Shown here piece after piece: positions 15,062 through 24,281 of a stretch of DNA of 64,000 nt. The stretch is taken from assembly GCA_026129545.1 (NCBI GenBank), contig JAHCHX010000007.1, forward strand, positions 55,260 to 119,259, given 5' to 3'. Both the position numbers and the translations under genes were made by a program. How positions within the stretch are numbered: the stretch's first letter is position 1; each line of letters opens with the position of its first letter. The DNA comes from Saprospiraceae bacterium (GTDB lineage: Bacteria; Bacteroidota; Bacteroidia; Chitinophagales; Saprospiraceae). The notes under the pieces are model-generated. The model made no database searches, was not told the DNA's origin, and saw only the letters and a list, made by a program, of their open reading frames with translations.

Positions 15062-16516
15062 ATGGCCAAATACACCAGGAAAAATCAGGGCATTGTCGTA
15101 ATCAAAAAGTCCAACCAGTTGATCGAGGCGCGGTATAAATTCGACGTGTGGGAAACCCGCATCTTCCTCTCCGTGCTCTCCAACATCAAACGTGACGACG
15201 AAGATTTTAAAGTGTACCGCATCTGGTATCGAGAGGTCATTAAGTCTTTCGGTCTTCGTTCCGGCCAGTCCTACGCCTTCCTGCGCGATGCCGCGCGCAG
15301 CCTTATCCGCAAGGTGTTCAACATCAGCAACGAGGACAACGGATTCCAGCGTGAGACCGAATATCACATCATCCGCAGCATCAACTATCTCACCGAAGGC
15401 GAGCAGGGCCGCAGCGGCACCGAGTCCCAGGAGTACATAGACATCACCATTGACCCCGACATGAAGCCCCTGTTATTGCAACTCAAAAGCAACTTCACGG
15501 CCTACGACTTGCGCAACATCGTCAAACTCGGCGCCTACCCCGTCCGCGTGTACGAATTGTTGAAACAATACGAAAGCATCGGCGAACGCACCCTCGAATT
15601 TGAAGAAATGAAGCGAATGTTCGAACTCACCACCGAGTACCCGCACTTCGCCAACTTCTACCAAAAAATCATCCAGCCCGCCATAGAGGACATCAACCTG
15701 CACACTGACCTCAGTGTCTCTGAAATCATTCGGGAAAAACAGGGAAAAAAGGTAGTGGCGCTCCGATTCCGTTTCCACCGCAAAAGCGACGATGAGCTGC
15801 GCCGGATGCGCGGCGAAGAGCCGAAAGCGGCCATACTCCCGCAATTGCCGTTTCCCGATTTCTCCAACAACCCTGCCGCCATCGCCGCCGAGGCATCCGA
15901 ACCTTCATCGGTAGACCTGATTTTTACAAAATACCAGGAGGAAGTAGTACAGGGCTTCGGGGTCACCCCGACTGCTTTCCTGTCCCTGCTCACCTCGGCA
16001 ACGGATGAACAAGTCGCCCAGGCCGTCCGTGTCACCCGCCGCGCCAAAAACGCCCAGCAATTGAAAAATGTGGCAGGCTTCTTCATCGAAGCCTTGCGCA
16101 GCGGCTACACCGATGAGCAGGAGGAAACCGGCAAAAAGAAACGAAGCGATGCCGAAAAGTCGGCCAAGAAACTACAAGAATTCCTCGAACAACTCGCCGA
16201 CCTCGAAGCCGACCGCCGCGCCGCGGCCAACGAAGTCATCCGCGAACTGACCAACGCCGACGCTTTCCTCGCCGGCGAGGCTGTCAGCAAAATCATGGCC
16301 AACGCCCCCGTCCGCCAGTCGCTCGAAGCTCAAACCGGCCTCACCCTCGATGCCGAGCTCCCGATGGACACCTGGCGCGAAAACAAACCTATGCGCCATG
16401 CCGTCATCCACCAGATCGAAGCCATGAAGCCCGAGGCTTTTAAGGAAGTCAAGGCAAAGTACGACGGCCCGCTGCTGAAATTGCGGCAGGCGGTGGAGGC
16501 GTTGCAGAGAGGGTAG
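15062..16516 (+). CDS. Replication initiator protein, Rep_3 family
   Basis: 484 residues. The first 250 match Rep_3/RepB initiators (PF01051): KSNQLIEARYKFDVWETRIF, FLSVLSNIKRDDEDF, LRSGQSYAFLRDAARSLIRK, and a second winged-helix half with FTAYDLRNIVKLGAYPVRVY, ELLKQY and a FANFYQKIIQPAIEDIN segment. Such proteins bind iterons and open the adjacent AT-rich DNA. The C-terminal 220 residues are an unusual extension: a helical, charged region (DEQVAQAVRVTRRAKNAQQL, then Lys/Glu-rich). The inverted iteron before the gene suggests self-repression. This supports a plasmid nature for the window. Confidence 0.92.
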   Translation: MAKYTRKNQGIVVIKKSNQLIEARYKFDVWETRIFLSVLSNIKRDDEDFKVYRIWYREVIKSFGLRSGQSYAFLRDAARSLIRKVFNISNEDNGFQRETEYHIIRSINYLTEGEQGRSGTESQEYIDITIDPDMKPLLLQLKSNFTAYDLRNIVKLGAYPVRVYELLKQYESIGERTLEFEEMKRMFELTTEYPHFANFYQKIIQPAIEDINLHTDLSVSEIIREKQGKKVVALRFRFHRKSDDELRRMRGEEPKAAILPQLPFPDFSNNPAAIAAEASEPSSVDLIFTKYQEEVVQGFGVTPTAFLSLLTSATDEQVAQAVRVTRRAKNAQQLKNVAGFFIEALRSGYTDEQEETGKKKRSDAEKSAKKLQEFLEQLADLEADRRAAANEVIRELTNADAFLAGEAVSKIMANAPVRQSLEAQTGLTLDAELPMDTWRENKPMRHAVIHQIEAMKPEAFKEVKAKYDGPLLKLRQAVEALQRG

Positions 16517-16587
16517 GGTGGGGGAGTAGACAAAGAATTTTTTACAAAAAATAATTTAATAAGAATATGAATAATCCAAATTTGGCG

Positions 16588-16595
16588 TAATTTTG
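16588..16595 (+). promoter_or_regulatory. Candidate -7 element for the AbiL-like operon
   Basis: TAATTTTG matches TAnnTTTG, 34 bp before the ATPase start codon, in an AT-rich gap after the rep gene. No convincing -33 element. Confidence 0.35.
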
Positions 16596-16629
16596 GGAAT
16601 AATTTTCAAAAATAAACAGAATCGGGAAA

Positions 16630-17925
16630 ATGGTACTCGAATTTGCAGTAGAAAATTTTCGCTCCATCAAAAATCGCCAGGTTTTCTCTTTGATCGCGGA
16701 ATCTTCCAAAATCAAGGGCGAAAATGTTTTTGAAGTTAGTCTCCCGAATGGCGGTTCTGTCCGTCTGTTGAAAACTGCCCTGATTTATGGTGCCAACGCT
16801 TCGGGAAAAAGCAACTTCATTAAGGCCCTGGGTAACTTGATTCAAATGATAAGCCGCCGGATTTCCGGCGCCGGCCGTCCCATAAGAAGCTACAATCCTT
16901 TTCTCTTCTCCACAAATACAGTCGCCGAGCCGACCGTTTTTGAACTGACATTTGTATTTGAGGAAGTGAAGTATCGGTACAAAGTCGCTTTCAACCTTAC
17001 ACAGATTTTAGAAGAAGAATTGGTTTTTTCACCGAAAGGCCAAACCCAACGCATTTTCGAGCGTCACGGTGGGCCGCAAGATTTGTTGCATAAAATAAAA
17101 CTGGGAAAAAACTTCGGCAACAAAGAAATTGAAGTATTCAATAATCAGTTGGCGCTGAACAAATTCGGCACTGATACGCCCCATGAGTTGCTGACCAAGG
17201 TATATGTATATTTTAATTCCATTGATGTCAGCAATGCGGTGCGAGGAGCTTCCAACAATATGCAGGTGCGCCAGGTTTCTCAGACCCTCTCCGAATCCGA
17301 CCATCAGCCAATATTAAAAAGGCTGGAAAAACTAATCAGGGTGGCCGATACAAAAATTGATAGTCTTGAACTTTTGCAGTCGGAGGAGCGGGAACGGCTC
17401 GTTGGAAGAAATGGAGAAACAGTACGTAAAACGCTGGGAAGCACCCGCTTGAACACCATGGTCTATGGCGTCCATAAAGTATATGACGCCGGTCAAGAAG
17501 TTGGAGATGAAAGGCTGCCCTTTGATGAAGAATCGGAAGGCACAAGAGCGCTTTTTTGGCGTGGCGGGCTTATTCTTGAAAAACTGGAACAAGGTGGTGT
17601 CCTGGTGTTCGACGAACTCGACAACAGTCTCCACCCGAAATTGGTAAAATTCCTCGTGCAACTTTTCTCCAATTCGCGTTCCAACCCCAATCATGCACAA
17701 CTGATTTTTGCTACGCACGAGGTTACCCTGTTGGATCGGGATATGTTCCGAACCGACCAGATTTGGTTTACCGAAAAAAATCAATACGGAGAGACCGAAT
17801 TATTCTCCGCCCAGGATTTCGACGGTGTGCGGGAGGATGTGCCATTTGACAAATGGTACATGGCTGGAAAATTCGGTGGGTTGCCTAAAATCGAAGACAT
17901 CGAATCCATTTTCAACCATGAGTAG
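16630..17925 (+). CDS. AAA family ATPase, RloA/AbiLi-like defence protein
   Basis: 431 residues. It begins with the SMC/OLD-like pattern LEFAVENFRSIKNRQVFSL; Walker A GANASGKS is at residues 54-61; toward the C-terminus come EESEGTRALFWRG (signature-like), Walker B GGVLVFDELDNSLHPKL, and FATHEVTLLD with the switch His. This is the AAA15-type ATPase seen in RloA, AbiLi and similar anti-phage systems. Its stop overlaps the start of an RloB-like gene, so the two are translationally coupled. The expected role is sensing infection and triggering the partner (family inference). It is the first gene of the defence island. Confidence 0.85.
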   Translation: MVLEFAVENFRSIKNRQVFSLIAESSKIKGENVFEVSLPNGGSVRLLKTALIYGANASGKSNFIKALGNLIQMISRRISGAGRPIRSYNPFLFSTNTVAEPTVFELTFVFEEVKYRYKVAFNLTQILEEELVFSPKGQTQRIFERHGGPQDLLHKIKLGKNFGNKEIEVFNNQLALNKFGTDTPHELLTKVYVYFNSIDVSNAVRGASNNMQVRQVSQTLSESDHQPILKRLEKLIRVADTKIDSLELLQSEERERLVGRNGETVRKTLGSTRLNTMVYGVHKVYDAGQEVGDERLPFDEESEGTRALFWRGGLILEKLEQGGVLVFDELDNSLHPKLVKFLVQLFSNSRSNPNHAQLIFATHEVTLLDRDMFRTDQIWFTEKNQYGETELFSAQDFDGVREDVPFDKWYMAGKFGGLPKIEDIESIFNHE

Positions 17926-19039
17926 AAAAGCCCGCACGCTTCGAAGGAATATGCTCGTCGTCTGTGAAGGCTCGGTGACCGAACCGGAATATTTTGCCGT
18001 GTTGAGAAGGATAGCCCTTGAAAATGAGGTGTGGGAGGAAATAGAAATACGGCCAAAACCCCGTAGCGATGTGGAACAAGAAGATACAACGCCTCCGCAC
18101 AAATCGCCGCGACAAAAACGGCAGTTGAAAGTAGTACCACTTCCCGAAGAAGCCGACGAAATTGAGCGACAATACACTTGGAGACAGACCCCGGCCAATT
18201 TTGTAAAAGAAGCCCGTGACGGGCTTAAAGATGATACTTTTGAAGAAGCATGGGCTGTTTTTGACCGGAACGGCCACCCCGCTCATGGTCACGCTTTCAG
18301 TCTTGCCCGCGAGCCGGTCAATGGCAAAACAGTCAATATTGCTTTTTCCAGTATCGCCTTTGAGCATTGGATACTACTGCATTTTGAGCGAAATGCTACT
18401 GAATTTGTCAAATCGGAATGTAAAGACCAGGAGGGGCACTATTTAGAATGTGGCTCAGGTCTCCATGCCGACGATTGCTGGGGCGTTCGCTGTGTGTCAG
18501 GGTACTTACGGGTTAACCAGTACCTGACGGGCTCCACAAAAATCCGCAATGATGATTTTCAAGATTTTTTCAACCGCTTGGTCGAAGCTGAATATCGGGA
18601 AAAAGCGTACGAAAATGCCGCATGGCTTCGGTACACCGTACCGCACAACGAGATTGAACCTTATCTGAGCAACCCATACACCAATGTGGATGCCTTGGTC
18701 AAACGGCTGCTTGGCGAAGATCACCAAACAATTGATTGGGCCAATCTGGGTCAAACAATTGAGTGGCAATCACTTCAAATTCAAGTTGATGCAGAGAACG
18801 ATTCTTTTAAACTGACGATTGAGAATATGGGACCTGTAACCAGATTGCTCAATGGGTATGATATTGGGGTTTTCTCAAAAAGAAATGCGCAGACAGAAGA
18901 ATGGCGACCCGTCGAAACAACAAACGGGGTAATCAATGCGGGGGCAACCAAAAGTTATTATCTCGAACCTGCCGACGGTTTTCAGGACACCATCCTCGAA
19001 ATCAAAACAGGCAACCATCGGCTGCTGTTCGAGATATGA
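17918..19039 (+). CDS. RloB/AbiLii-like protein with extra C-terminal domain
   Basis: 373 residues from ATG 17918, overlapping the ATPase gene by 8 bp. The N-terminal 190 residues match RloB (PF13707): NMLVVCEGSVTEPEYFAVLR, EEAWAVFDRNGHP and IAFSSIAFEHWILLHFE; the Glu and Asp positions resemble a Toprim-type metal site. The long middle has a Cys-containing insertion (CGSGLHADDCWGVRC). The last 90 residues form a separate beta-rich segment (QIQVDAENDSFKLTIENMGP onward, ending GNHRLLFEI), not part of usual RloB. With the ATPase it forms an AbiL/RloAB-type abortive-infection candidate. Confidence 0.78.
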   Translation: MSRKARTLRRNMLVVCEGSVTEPEYFAVLRRIALENEVWEEIEIRPKPRSDVEQEDTTPPHKSPRQKRQLKVVPLPEEADEIERQYTWRQTPANFVKEARDGLKDDTFEEAWAVFDRNGHPAHGHAFSLAREPVNGKTVNIAFSSIAFEHWILLHFERNATEFVKSECKDQEGHYLECGSGLHADDCWGVRCVSGYLRVNQYLTGSTKIRNDDFQDFFNRLVEAEYREKAYENAAWLRYTVPHNEIEPYLSNPYTNVDALVKRLLGEDHQTIDWANLGQTIEWQSLQIQVDAENDSFKLTIENMGPVTRLLNGYDIGVFSKRNAQTEEWRPVETTNGVINAGATKSYYLEPADGFQDTILEIKTGNHRLLFEI

Positions 19040-19061
19040 GTCGAGTCCAAATTCAAATAAA

Positions 19062-19181
19062 ATGAAAAGTGACGCACTTCTAAAATTCATTAGCGGCGGC
19101 GAAACCAATATACAGGGCGGCGAAGAAATGCCCGTGCCCTTCACTTGGCCGACGGTGACTGCCTCAATGTGGCCGGTATAA
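19062..19181 (+). CDS. Possible small ORF between the AbiL-like pair and the R-M genes
   Basis: 39 codons from ATG 19062 (KSDALLKFISGGETNIQGG), ending in PFTWPTVTASMWPV. No known family. It could be a small gene or a degraded remnant. Reported with low confidence because of length alone. Confidence 0.25.
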   Translation: MKSDALLKFISGGETNIQGGEEMPVPFTWPTVTASMWPV

Positions 19182-19239
19182 CTCAACGTTCACATAAACC
19201 GAGCACCACAATACATCCAAATACGACACCTACCTGCCC

Positions 19240-21420
19240 ATGTCCGACATCCTCACCCTTGGCGAACAACACGGTCTTATCCGTTTCAACGACGACCGTT
19301 CCCGCATTACTTATCTGCTGCCCGACCCGAAAACCTATGGCTTCAAAGACCCGGAGGAACTTGTCCGCGCTGAAACATTTGTAGAGCTGATTTTGGACTA
19401 CAAGTATCCGGTCAGCCGGGTCCGTTTGGAGGTACAAGTGCCGCGCCGAACGCCCAACGACTGGGCCGACATCGTCATCTTCGACGACGACGATTGCAAA
19501 ACCCCGCACATCGTGGTAGAATGCAAAAAGCAAGCGGTCTCGGATGCCGAGTTTGTGCAGGCCATCGAACAGGGATTTGGCAACGCCAATTCGCTCAATG
19601 CGCCTTTCCTGCTGGTCACCAGCGGCCTGAAATCCATCGCCTACAACGTGCGCGATTTCGCGCCCCTCGAACGCGAGGCCAACATCATCGCCCGCCTGCC
19701 CTTCTATGGCGAAAAAGGCAAGACCAAAGCCAAATACTACAAGGGCGGCATGGACGAGCACGGGGCCAAGGCCTTCGACCTCGAAGAAGTGGAGCAATCC
19801 GAACTCACCCGCATTTTCCAGCAGGCGCACCAATCCCTTTGGGCGGGCGGCAAACGCAACCCCTCGGAGGCTTTCGACGAGTTTGACAAAGTGATTTTTT
19901 GCAAACTCTGGGACGAAGAGCAGGCCAAATACCGCAAACCCGGCACCCCCTACGACTTCCAAGAGTTCACGGGCGAGAGCGCCGACACGCTCTACCAGCG
20001 CATCATGAAAGTGTACGAGGAAGGCCGCCGCGAAGACCCCGAAGTGTTCAAAGAAGCCATCCGGCTCAGCCCGCCCGAACTCAAAACCATCGTCGGCTAC
20101 CTCTCCCGCGTCAATATGCTCGCCACCGACCTCGACAGCAAAGGCCGGGCCTTCGAGACTTTCATGACCGACTTCTTCCGGGGCGACTTCGGCCAGTACT
20201 TCACCCCGCGCCCGGTCGTGGATTTCATCGTGCAAGTGCTGCCCATCGAAAACCGCCACATGGTGCTCGACACCAGTTGCGGCTCCGGGGGCTTCCTGCT
20301 CTATGTCCTCAACAAAATGCGCGAAACCGCCAAAAAACTCCGCGCCGGAGGCGCCATCGCTTCCGATACCATCGAAAAAGACTACTGGCACAACTTTGCC
20401 AAAACCAAACTCTATGGCATCGAAATCTCCGAAGGCATCGCCCGCACCGCCAAAATGAACATGAAAATACACGACGACGGCCACACCAACGTCATCGCGT
20501 TCGACGGACTGGCGCCCGACTCGGAGATGCAAAAAATAAACGACCGGTTCCGCTTCGGCGCCTTCGATTTCATCCTCACCAACCCGCCTTTCGGCTCGGT
20601 GGTGAAACAGGCCGAACAAGCCTACCTCAAAAACTACGGCCTCGGATTCCGCGCCGTCAACTGGATTGACAGCCGCCTCAAAGGCAGCCACCTGCGCAGC
20701 CCCCGCGAAACCCAAAGCACCGAGGTACTCTTCATCGAGCAGTGCCACAACTTCCTGCGGCCCGGCGGTATGCTCGCCATCGTGGTGCCCGACGGCGTGC
20801 TCACCAACAGCAGCCAGCAGGAAGTGCGCGACTGGATAGAAGAGCATTACCGCCTCGTGGCCGTCGTCTCGCTGCCTCAAACCACCTTCACCCACACCGG
20901 CGCGGGCGTGAAAAGCAGCGTCCTTTTCCTCCAAAAACTATCCGCAGAGCAGACCGAAACCATCAAAGCCCTCAAAGACCGCCTGGCCGACAGCATCTGG
21001 GCGCGGCCCGAGGCCGAGGCCGCCTGGCGCGCCCTCGAAGCCGAAAAAGACGCTGAACTAAACGCCGGCACAGGTCTCGAAACCTACCTCGACCTGCCCG
21101 CGCCTTACGCCCAACTGCCCAAACCCCAACAGCGCGAAATCCAAAAATCCGAGGGCTACAAACAGTGGAAGGCAGACCTCAACGCCCGCTATCGCGACCG
21201 CCTCGACGACCTGCGCGACACCCTCGACGACACCCGCCGCCGCGAACTCGGCGCCCAAATCCACGACTACCGCGTGTTCATGGCCATCGCCGAAAACATC
21301 GGCTACGACGCCACCGGCCGTGCCGCGGGCCGCAACGAACTCGACGACATCGCCCCCCAATTGGCCGAATACATCCGGCACATCCACGCCAACAGCCGCG
21401 ATGCCGCTTTTTTCGCATAA
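19240..21420 (+). CDS. Restriction-modification fusion: HsdR-type nuclease domain plus N6-adenine methylase
   Basis: 726 residues. The N-terminus is a type I HsdR_N-like PD-(D/E)XK nuclease: E64 in VRLEVQVP, D77 in NDWADIVIF and E94-x-K96 in IVVECKKQ. Then comes an HsdM-type methylase: FGQYFTPRPVVDFIVQVL, SAM motif DTSCGSGGFLL near residue 344 and catalytic NPPFG near 448; the C-terminus is helical. Cleavage and methylation in one chain with a separate specificity subunit downstream resembles BcgI-like (type IIB/IIG) organisation more than classical type I; no helicase-type HsdR was seen. The next gene starts within about 25 bp. Confidence 0.85.
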   Translation: MSDILTLGEQHGLIRFNDDRSRITYLLPDPKTYGFKDPEELVRAETFVELILDYKYPVSRVRLEVQVPRRTPNDWADIVIFDDDDCKTPHIVVECKKQAVSDAEFVQAIEQGFGNANSLNAPFLLVTSGLKSIAYNVRDFAPLEREANIIARLPFYGEKGKTKAKYYKGGMDEHGAKAFDLEEVEQSELTRIFQQAHQSLWAGGKRNPSEAFDEFDKVIFCKLWDEEQAKYRKPGTPYDFQEFTGESADTLYQRIMKVYEEGRREDPEVFKEAIRLSPPELKTIVGYLSRVNMLATDLDSKGRAFETFMTDFFRGDFGQYFTPRPVVDFIVQVLPIENRHMVLDTSCGSGGFLLYVLNKMRETAKKLRAGGAIASDTIEKDYWHNFAKTKLYGIEISEGIARTAKMNMKIHDDGHTNVIAFDGLAPDSEMQKINDRFRFGAFDFILTNPPFGSVVKQAEQAYLKNYGLGFRAVNWIDSRLKGSHLRSPRETQSTEVLFIEQCHNFLRPGGMLAIVVPDGVLTNSSQQEVRDWIEEHYRLVAVVSLPQTTFTHTGAGVKSSVLFLQKLSAEQTETIKALKDRLADSIWARPEAEAAWRALEAEKDAELNAGTGLETYLDLPAPYAQLPKPQQREIQKSEGYKQWKADLNARYRDRLDDLRDTLDDTRRRELGAQIHDYRVFMAIAENIGYDATGRAAGRNELDDIAPQLAEYIRHIHANSRDAAFFA

Positions 21421-21443
21421 GCCCCGGTTTGGACGAAAACAAG

Positions 21444-22799
21444 GTGTTTTTGTTAAATCGGGGCGAAATGGAGGGGAGGTTTGACCCATTTTACTACATT
21501 CCGGAATTGCTAAAATTAGAGGAGCAAGTCAAAAATCAAACTTCGTATCGCCTTGGTGATTTTATAAATAGCATGGCCGGCGGGGCTACGCCATCTGTTC
21601 AGGAAGAAGAAAAATACTATTCAAATTCAGAAGATGGCGTTCCATTTATTCGAGTTCAAAATCTAAGTCCAACCAATCAACTGATTCTAAATGACCTGAA
21701 ATTTATCAATCAGGAAACCCATCAAAGCTACCTTAAAAGAAGCCAAGTGTCAGAGAGCGACCTTCTGGTTAAAATCACAGGAGTTGGTCGTATGGCCGTT
21801 GCAAGCGTACCTCCTTTGGGATTTGAGGGAAACATCAACCAGCACATCGTCGTAATCAAAACCGACAATCGAGAAACCAGTGAAATTATAGCCTCATTTT
21901 TGAACTCTGATATTGGAGAAAAATTAGCCAGCCGTCGGGCAGTAGGTGGTACACGTCCCGCATTGGACTATGGAGGTTTGAAGTCAATCCCAATTGTTTT
22001 TAAGTCTGAGATATTGGAAGTATTCAGGGAAACTGTTGCCGCGATTAGAGAAAAAGACCGTGCCGCCGCTGCCCTGCTCTCCTCCACCGACGACTACCTG
22101 CTCTCCACCCTCGGCATCGAGTTGCCGCCGCCGGGCAAGGGTGACTTGCAGGAGCGGGTGTTTTTCCGCCAAATGTCGGAAGTGACGGGGGGAAGGATGG
22201 ACCCGGAGTATTTTCACCCGGAACGGACAAAGGCAACCCAGGCCGTAATGGGAGGGAAGTATCCGGCTCAACGGCTCTACCATATCTCAGATAACAAGAG
22301 GATTATTACTACTGAAAATTTGCATCAATTACCATATATCGGTTTAGAAAACGTAGAAAGCGGAAGCGGTACTTTGGTAAAATCTGATGAAAAGAGCGAT
22401 TTTGGAACGGCGCTATATTTTGAAGAAGGATGGGTTTTGTATGCAAAACTTCGCCCCTATCTTAACAAGGTTTGGTACGCTACGTTCAGAGGATATTGTT
22501 CTACTGAGTTTGTGGTTTTAAACTCCCAAGTTGTTGATAATCAATTTTTGGCCGCTTTTCTCCAATCGAAGGTAATCGTACAGCAGACTCGGCACATGAT
22601 GTCCGGAAATACGCTCCCCCGATTGCAACCGGAAGATATCGACAGCCTGATGATTCCTGTTCCTCCTCGCGACGTTCAGGATGAAATCATTCGAGTGACT
22701 GACCAAAAGCGTCAGCAAGCCCTATCCCTCCAATCCGAAGGTCGGCAATTACTGGCCGAAGCCCGGCGGCAGGTGGAGCAAATCATCCTCGGTCACTAA
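21444..22799 (+). CDS. hsdS: Type I-like specificity subunit (HsdS)
   Basis: 451 residues from GTG 21444 (FLLNRGEMEGRFDPFYYIPE); a TTG at 21429 or ATG at 21468 are alternatives, the ATG giving a truncated first motif. It has two target-recognition domains: TRD1 from YRLGDFINSMAGGATPSVQ to about residue 195, a conserved helical spacer (AAIREKDRAAAALLSSTDDY), a second start-like motif GGRMDPEYFHPERT, TRD2 from PAQRLYHISDN, and a terminal helix (QALSLQSEGRQLLAEARRQV). It directs the upstream nuclease-methylase to its DNA target. The TRDs are visibly more AT-rich than the spacer and flanks, a sign of domain exchange. Confidence 0.85.
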   Translation: MFLLNRGEMEGRFDPFYYIPELLKLEEQVKNQTSYRLGDFINSMAGGATPSVQEEEKYYSNSEDGVPFIRVQNLSPTNQLILNDLKFINQETHQSYLKRSQVSESDLLVKITGVGRMAVASVPPLGFEGNINQHIVVIKTDNRETSEIIASFLNSDIGEKLASRRAVGGTRPALDYGGLKSIPIVFKSEILEVFRETVAAIREKDRAAAALLSSTDDYLLSTLGIELPPPGKGDLQERVFFRQMSEVTGGRMDPEYFHPERTKATQAVMGGKYPAQRLYHISDNKRIITTENLHQLPYIGLENVESGSGTLVKSDEKSDFGTALYFEEGWVLYAKLRPYLNKVWYATFRGYCSTEFVVLNSQVVDNQFLAAFLQSKVIVQQTRHMMSGNTLPRLQPEDIDSLMIPVPPRDVQDEIIRVTDQKRQQALSLQSEGRQLLAEARRQVEQIILGH

Positions 22800-22816
22800 T
22801 CGCCCAGCAAGATTGT

Positions 22817-24013
22817 ATGCACACCGTTCTGTTTACCATCCACAGCGAGGGCCTGCCGCACGAGGAGGCCCTGGGGCGCATCCTGTACAGCCTCATCGAG
22901 GCCGATCAGGACTACCCCGACACTTTTGATGAGGCCGACGTAAGGGGCTGGCTGACACGCCGTCGGGCACAGGTGTCGCCTGCGGGCAAGGTGAGCACCC
23001 AGTGGGAACTCGCTTACGGCTTCACCGAGGAAGACGGCATCGCGCCCCACGCCCTGGCCGGCACCACCGCCGATTTTTTGAAATCGGTCAGCGCGCTGCC
23101 CGGCGTGTTGCAGGTGTTGAAATACCAGGACAGCATCCAGCACGAGCGCGCCAGGCGATACTTCGAGGAGATTTTCGACATCGAAATGAACCTGCGGCAG
23201 GTGCTCAACTACATTTTGCTCTACAATGACCGCGATGAGTTGGAGCGTACCTTCCCGGATTTCAACGCCGCGACGGTACCCGGATTCGACAAAGACCATG
23301 CAAGGCAACACTTCGAGAACGAGATGTTTTATGTCCAATTCCCGGTGTACAGCCAATTCGATACGCCCGCACCATTGGCAGATGGCAAAGTGATCAGGAT
23401 GCTGCTCACGGTGTCGAGTATCGAGCAGTTTTTTCAAAACCTTCGCGCCCGCCCGCTGACGACCGAGCGGCACCGGAGTTTTTTAAGTTCGATAAAAGAC
23501 CTCTTGGATTCCATCGAAAAACTCAGAAATGCCATCGCGCACCATCGGGCATTTTCCAAAAGAAGCGTGGATAACTACGAACGCAGCCGCGATCAGTTGC
23601 AGCAGAAAATTGAAGATTTTTGGCGGGAAGAAGACCCGATTTCGCACTTTAAGTTGTTCAACGGGCAGTACCTGTGGGAGGAGGTGATTGCTCACGAAGT
23701 GCGCGAACTGATGCAGGGCCATAGCCTGGATGCGGGAAAAAAGGCAGTATCGGCTCCCAACCTGTCCGGTACTGACTTCACGGCATTCGAACAGCTTACC
23801 GAGTCCATCCAGTACAACCTATCCGATACATACCGGCAGTATGCGCCACCGCCCGATCCGGAAAGCGAAGATTGGCAGGCTTTTCAAGCCTTTGACCCGG
23901 CGCCCTTTGTGGAAAAGCATGTAGAAAATGCCTACCCTGATGTTTACCAGTTTTTCAGGAATCAGTCTGTTGCTGACATTGTTTCAATGCTGATTTTGGG
24001 AATCGTAAAATGA
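22817..24013 (+). CDS. HEPN-like protein linked to the restriction-modification operon
   Basis: 398 residues, no signal peptide. The N-terminal 150 residues are unassigned. Around residues 210-270 a helical segment carries SIEKLRNAIAHHRAF, an R-x4-H motif typical of HEPN or Abi-like domains; then KRSVDNYERSRDQLQQKIED. It begins 17 bp after hsdS and is likely in the same operon. An anti-phage or R-M accessory role is inferred. The gene ends where a structured 150-bp repeat begins, and the next genes are on the opposite strand. Confidence 0.6.
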   Translation: MHTVLFTIHSEGLPHEEALGRILYSLIEADQDYPDTFDEADVRGWLTRRRAQVSPAGKVSTQWELAYGFTEEDGIAPHALAGTTADFLKSVSALPGVLQVLKYQDSIQHERARRYFEEIFDIEMNLRQVLNYILLYNDRDELERTFPDFNAATVPGFDKDHARQHFENEMFYVQFPVYSQFDTPAPLADGKVIRMLLTVSSIEQFFQNLRARPLTTERHRSFLSSIKDLLDSIEKLRNAIAHHRAFSKRSVDNYERSRDQLQQKIEDFWREEDPISHFKLFNGQYLWEEVIAHEVRELMQGHSLDAGKKAVSAPNLSGTDFTAFEQLTESIQYNLSDTYRQYAPPPDPESEDWQAFQAFDPAPFVEKHVENAYPDVYQFFRNQSVADIVSMLILGIVK

Positions 24014-24066
24014 TGCGGAATTCAAAGACCATTCAGATCGCTTTTTTATCTTACGGAGAGAACCCT

Positions 24067-24222
24067 CACTGCTTCGCCGGCCAGCCCTCCCCGCCGCGTC
24101 CCGCTATCGCGGGGGCGTCGGTCGCGCAGGCCACATCGTGGTCGCGCCAGGCGAAAAACCCTCACTTCGCTCCACCGGGGTCTGCCCCTGCGCTAACACG
24201 CAAAGGCAGACCCCGGCGCTTG
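24067..24222 (+). repeat. Structured ~150-bp repeat, copy A
   Basis: First of three related GC-rich intergenic repeats in the same orientation. Shared blocks: CGGCCAGCCCT, GCCGCGTCCCGCT, CAGGCCACATC, CTCACTTCG, then a hairpin at 24177-24214 (CCGGGGTCTGCC type, paired with GGCAGACCCCGG around CTGCGCTAACACGC). It lies between the convergent HEPN-like and CD-NTase genes. Confidence 0.8.
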
Positions 24223-24281
24223 ACGGGTGAAAGGAAAAACGCCCCGTGGTAGGGTAGGGCCGAGGTTTTTTTCCAGGATGC

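Noticed and set aside
19183..20934. Reverse-strand open frame of 583 codons opposite the nuclease-methylase gene
   Set aside because: Antisense shadow; no domain, and the forward gene has complete nuclease and methylase motifs.
24177..24214. Terminal hairpins of the three repeats considered as plain rho-independent terminators
   Set aside because: No T-tract follows and the similarity extends over about 150 bp, though they could still stop transcription.
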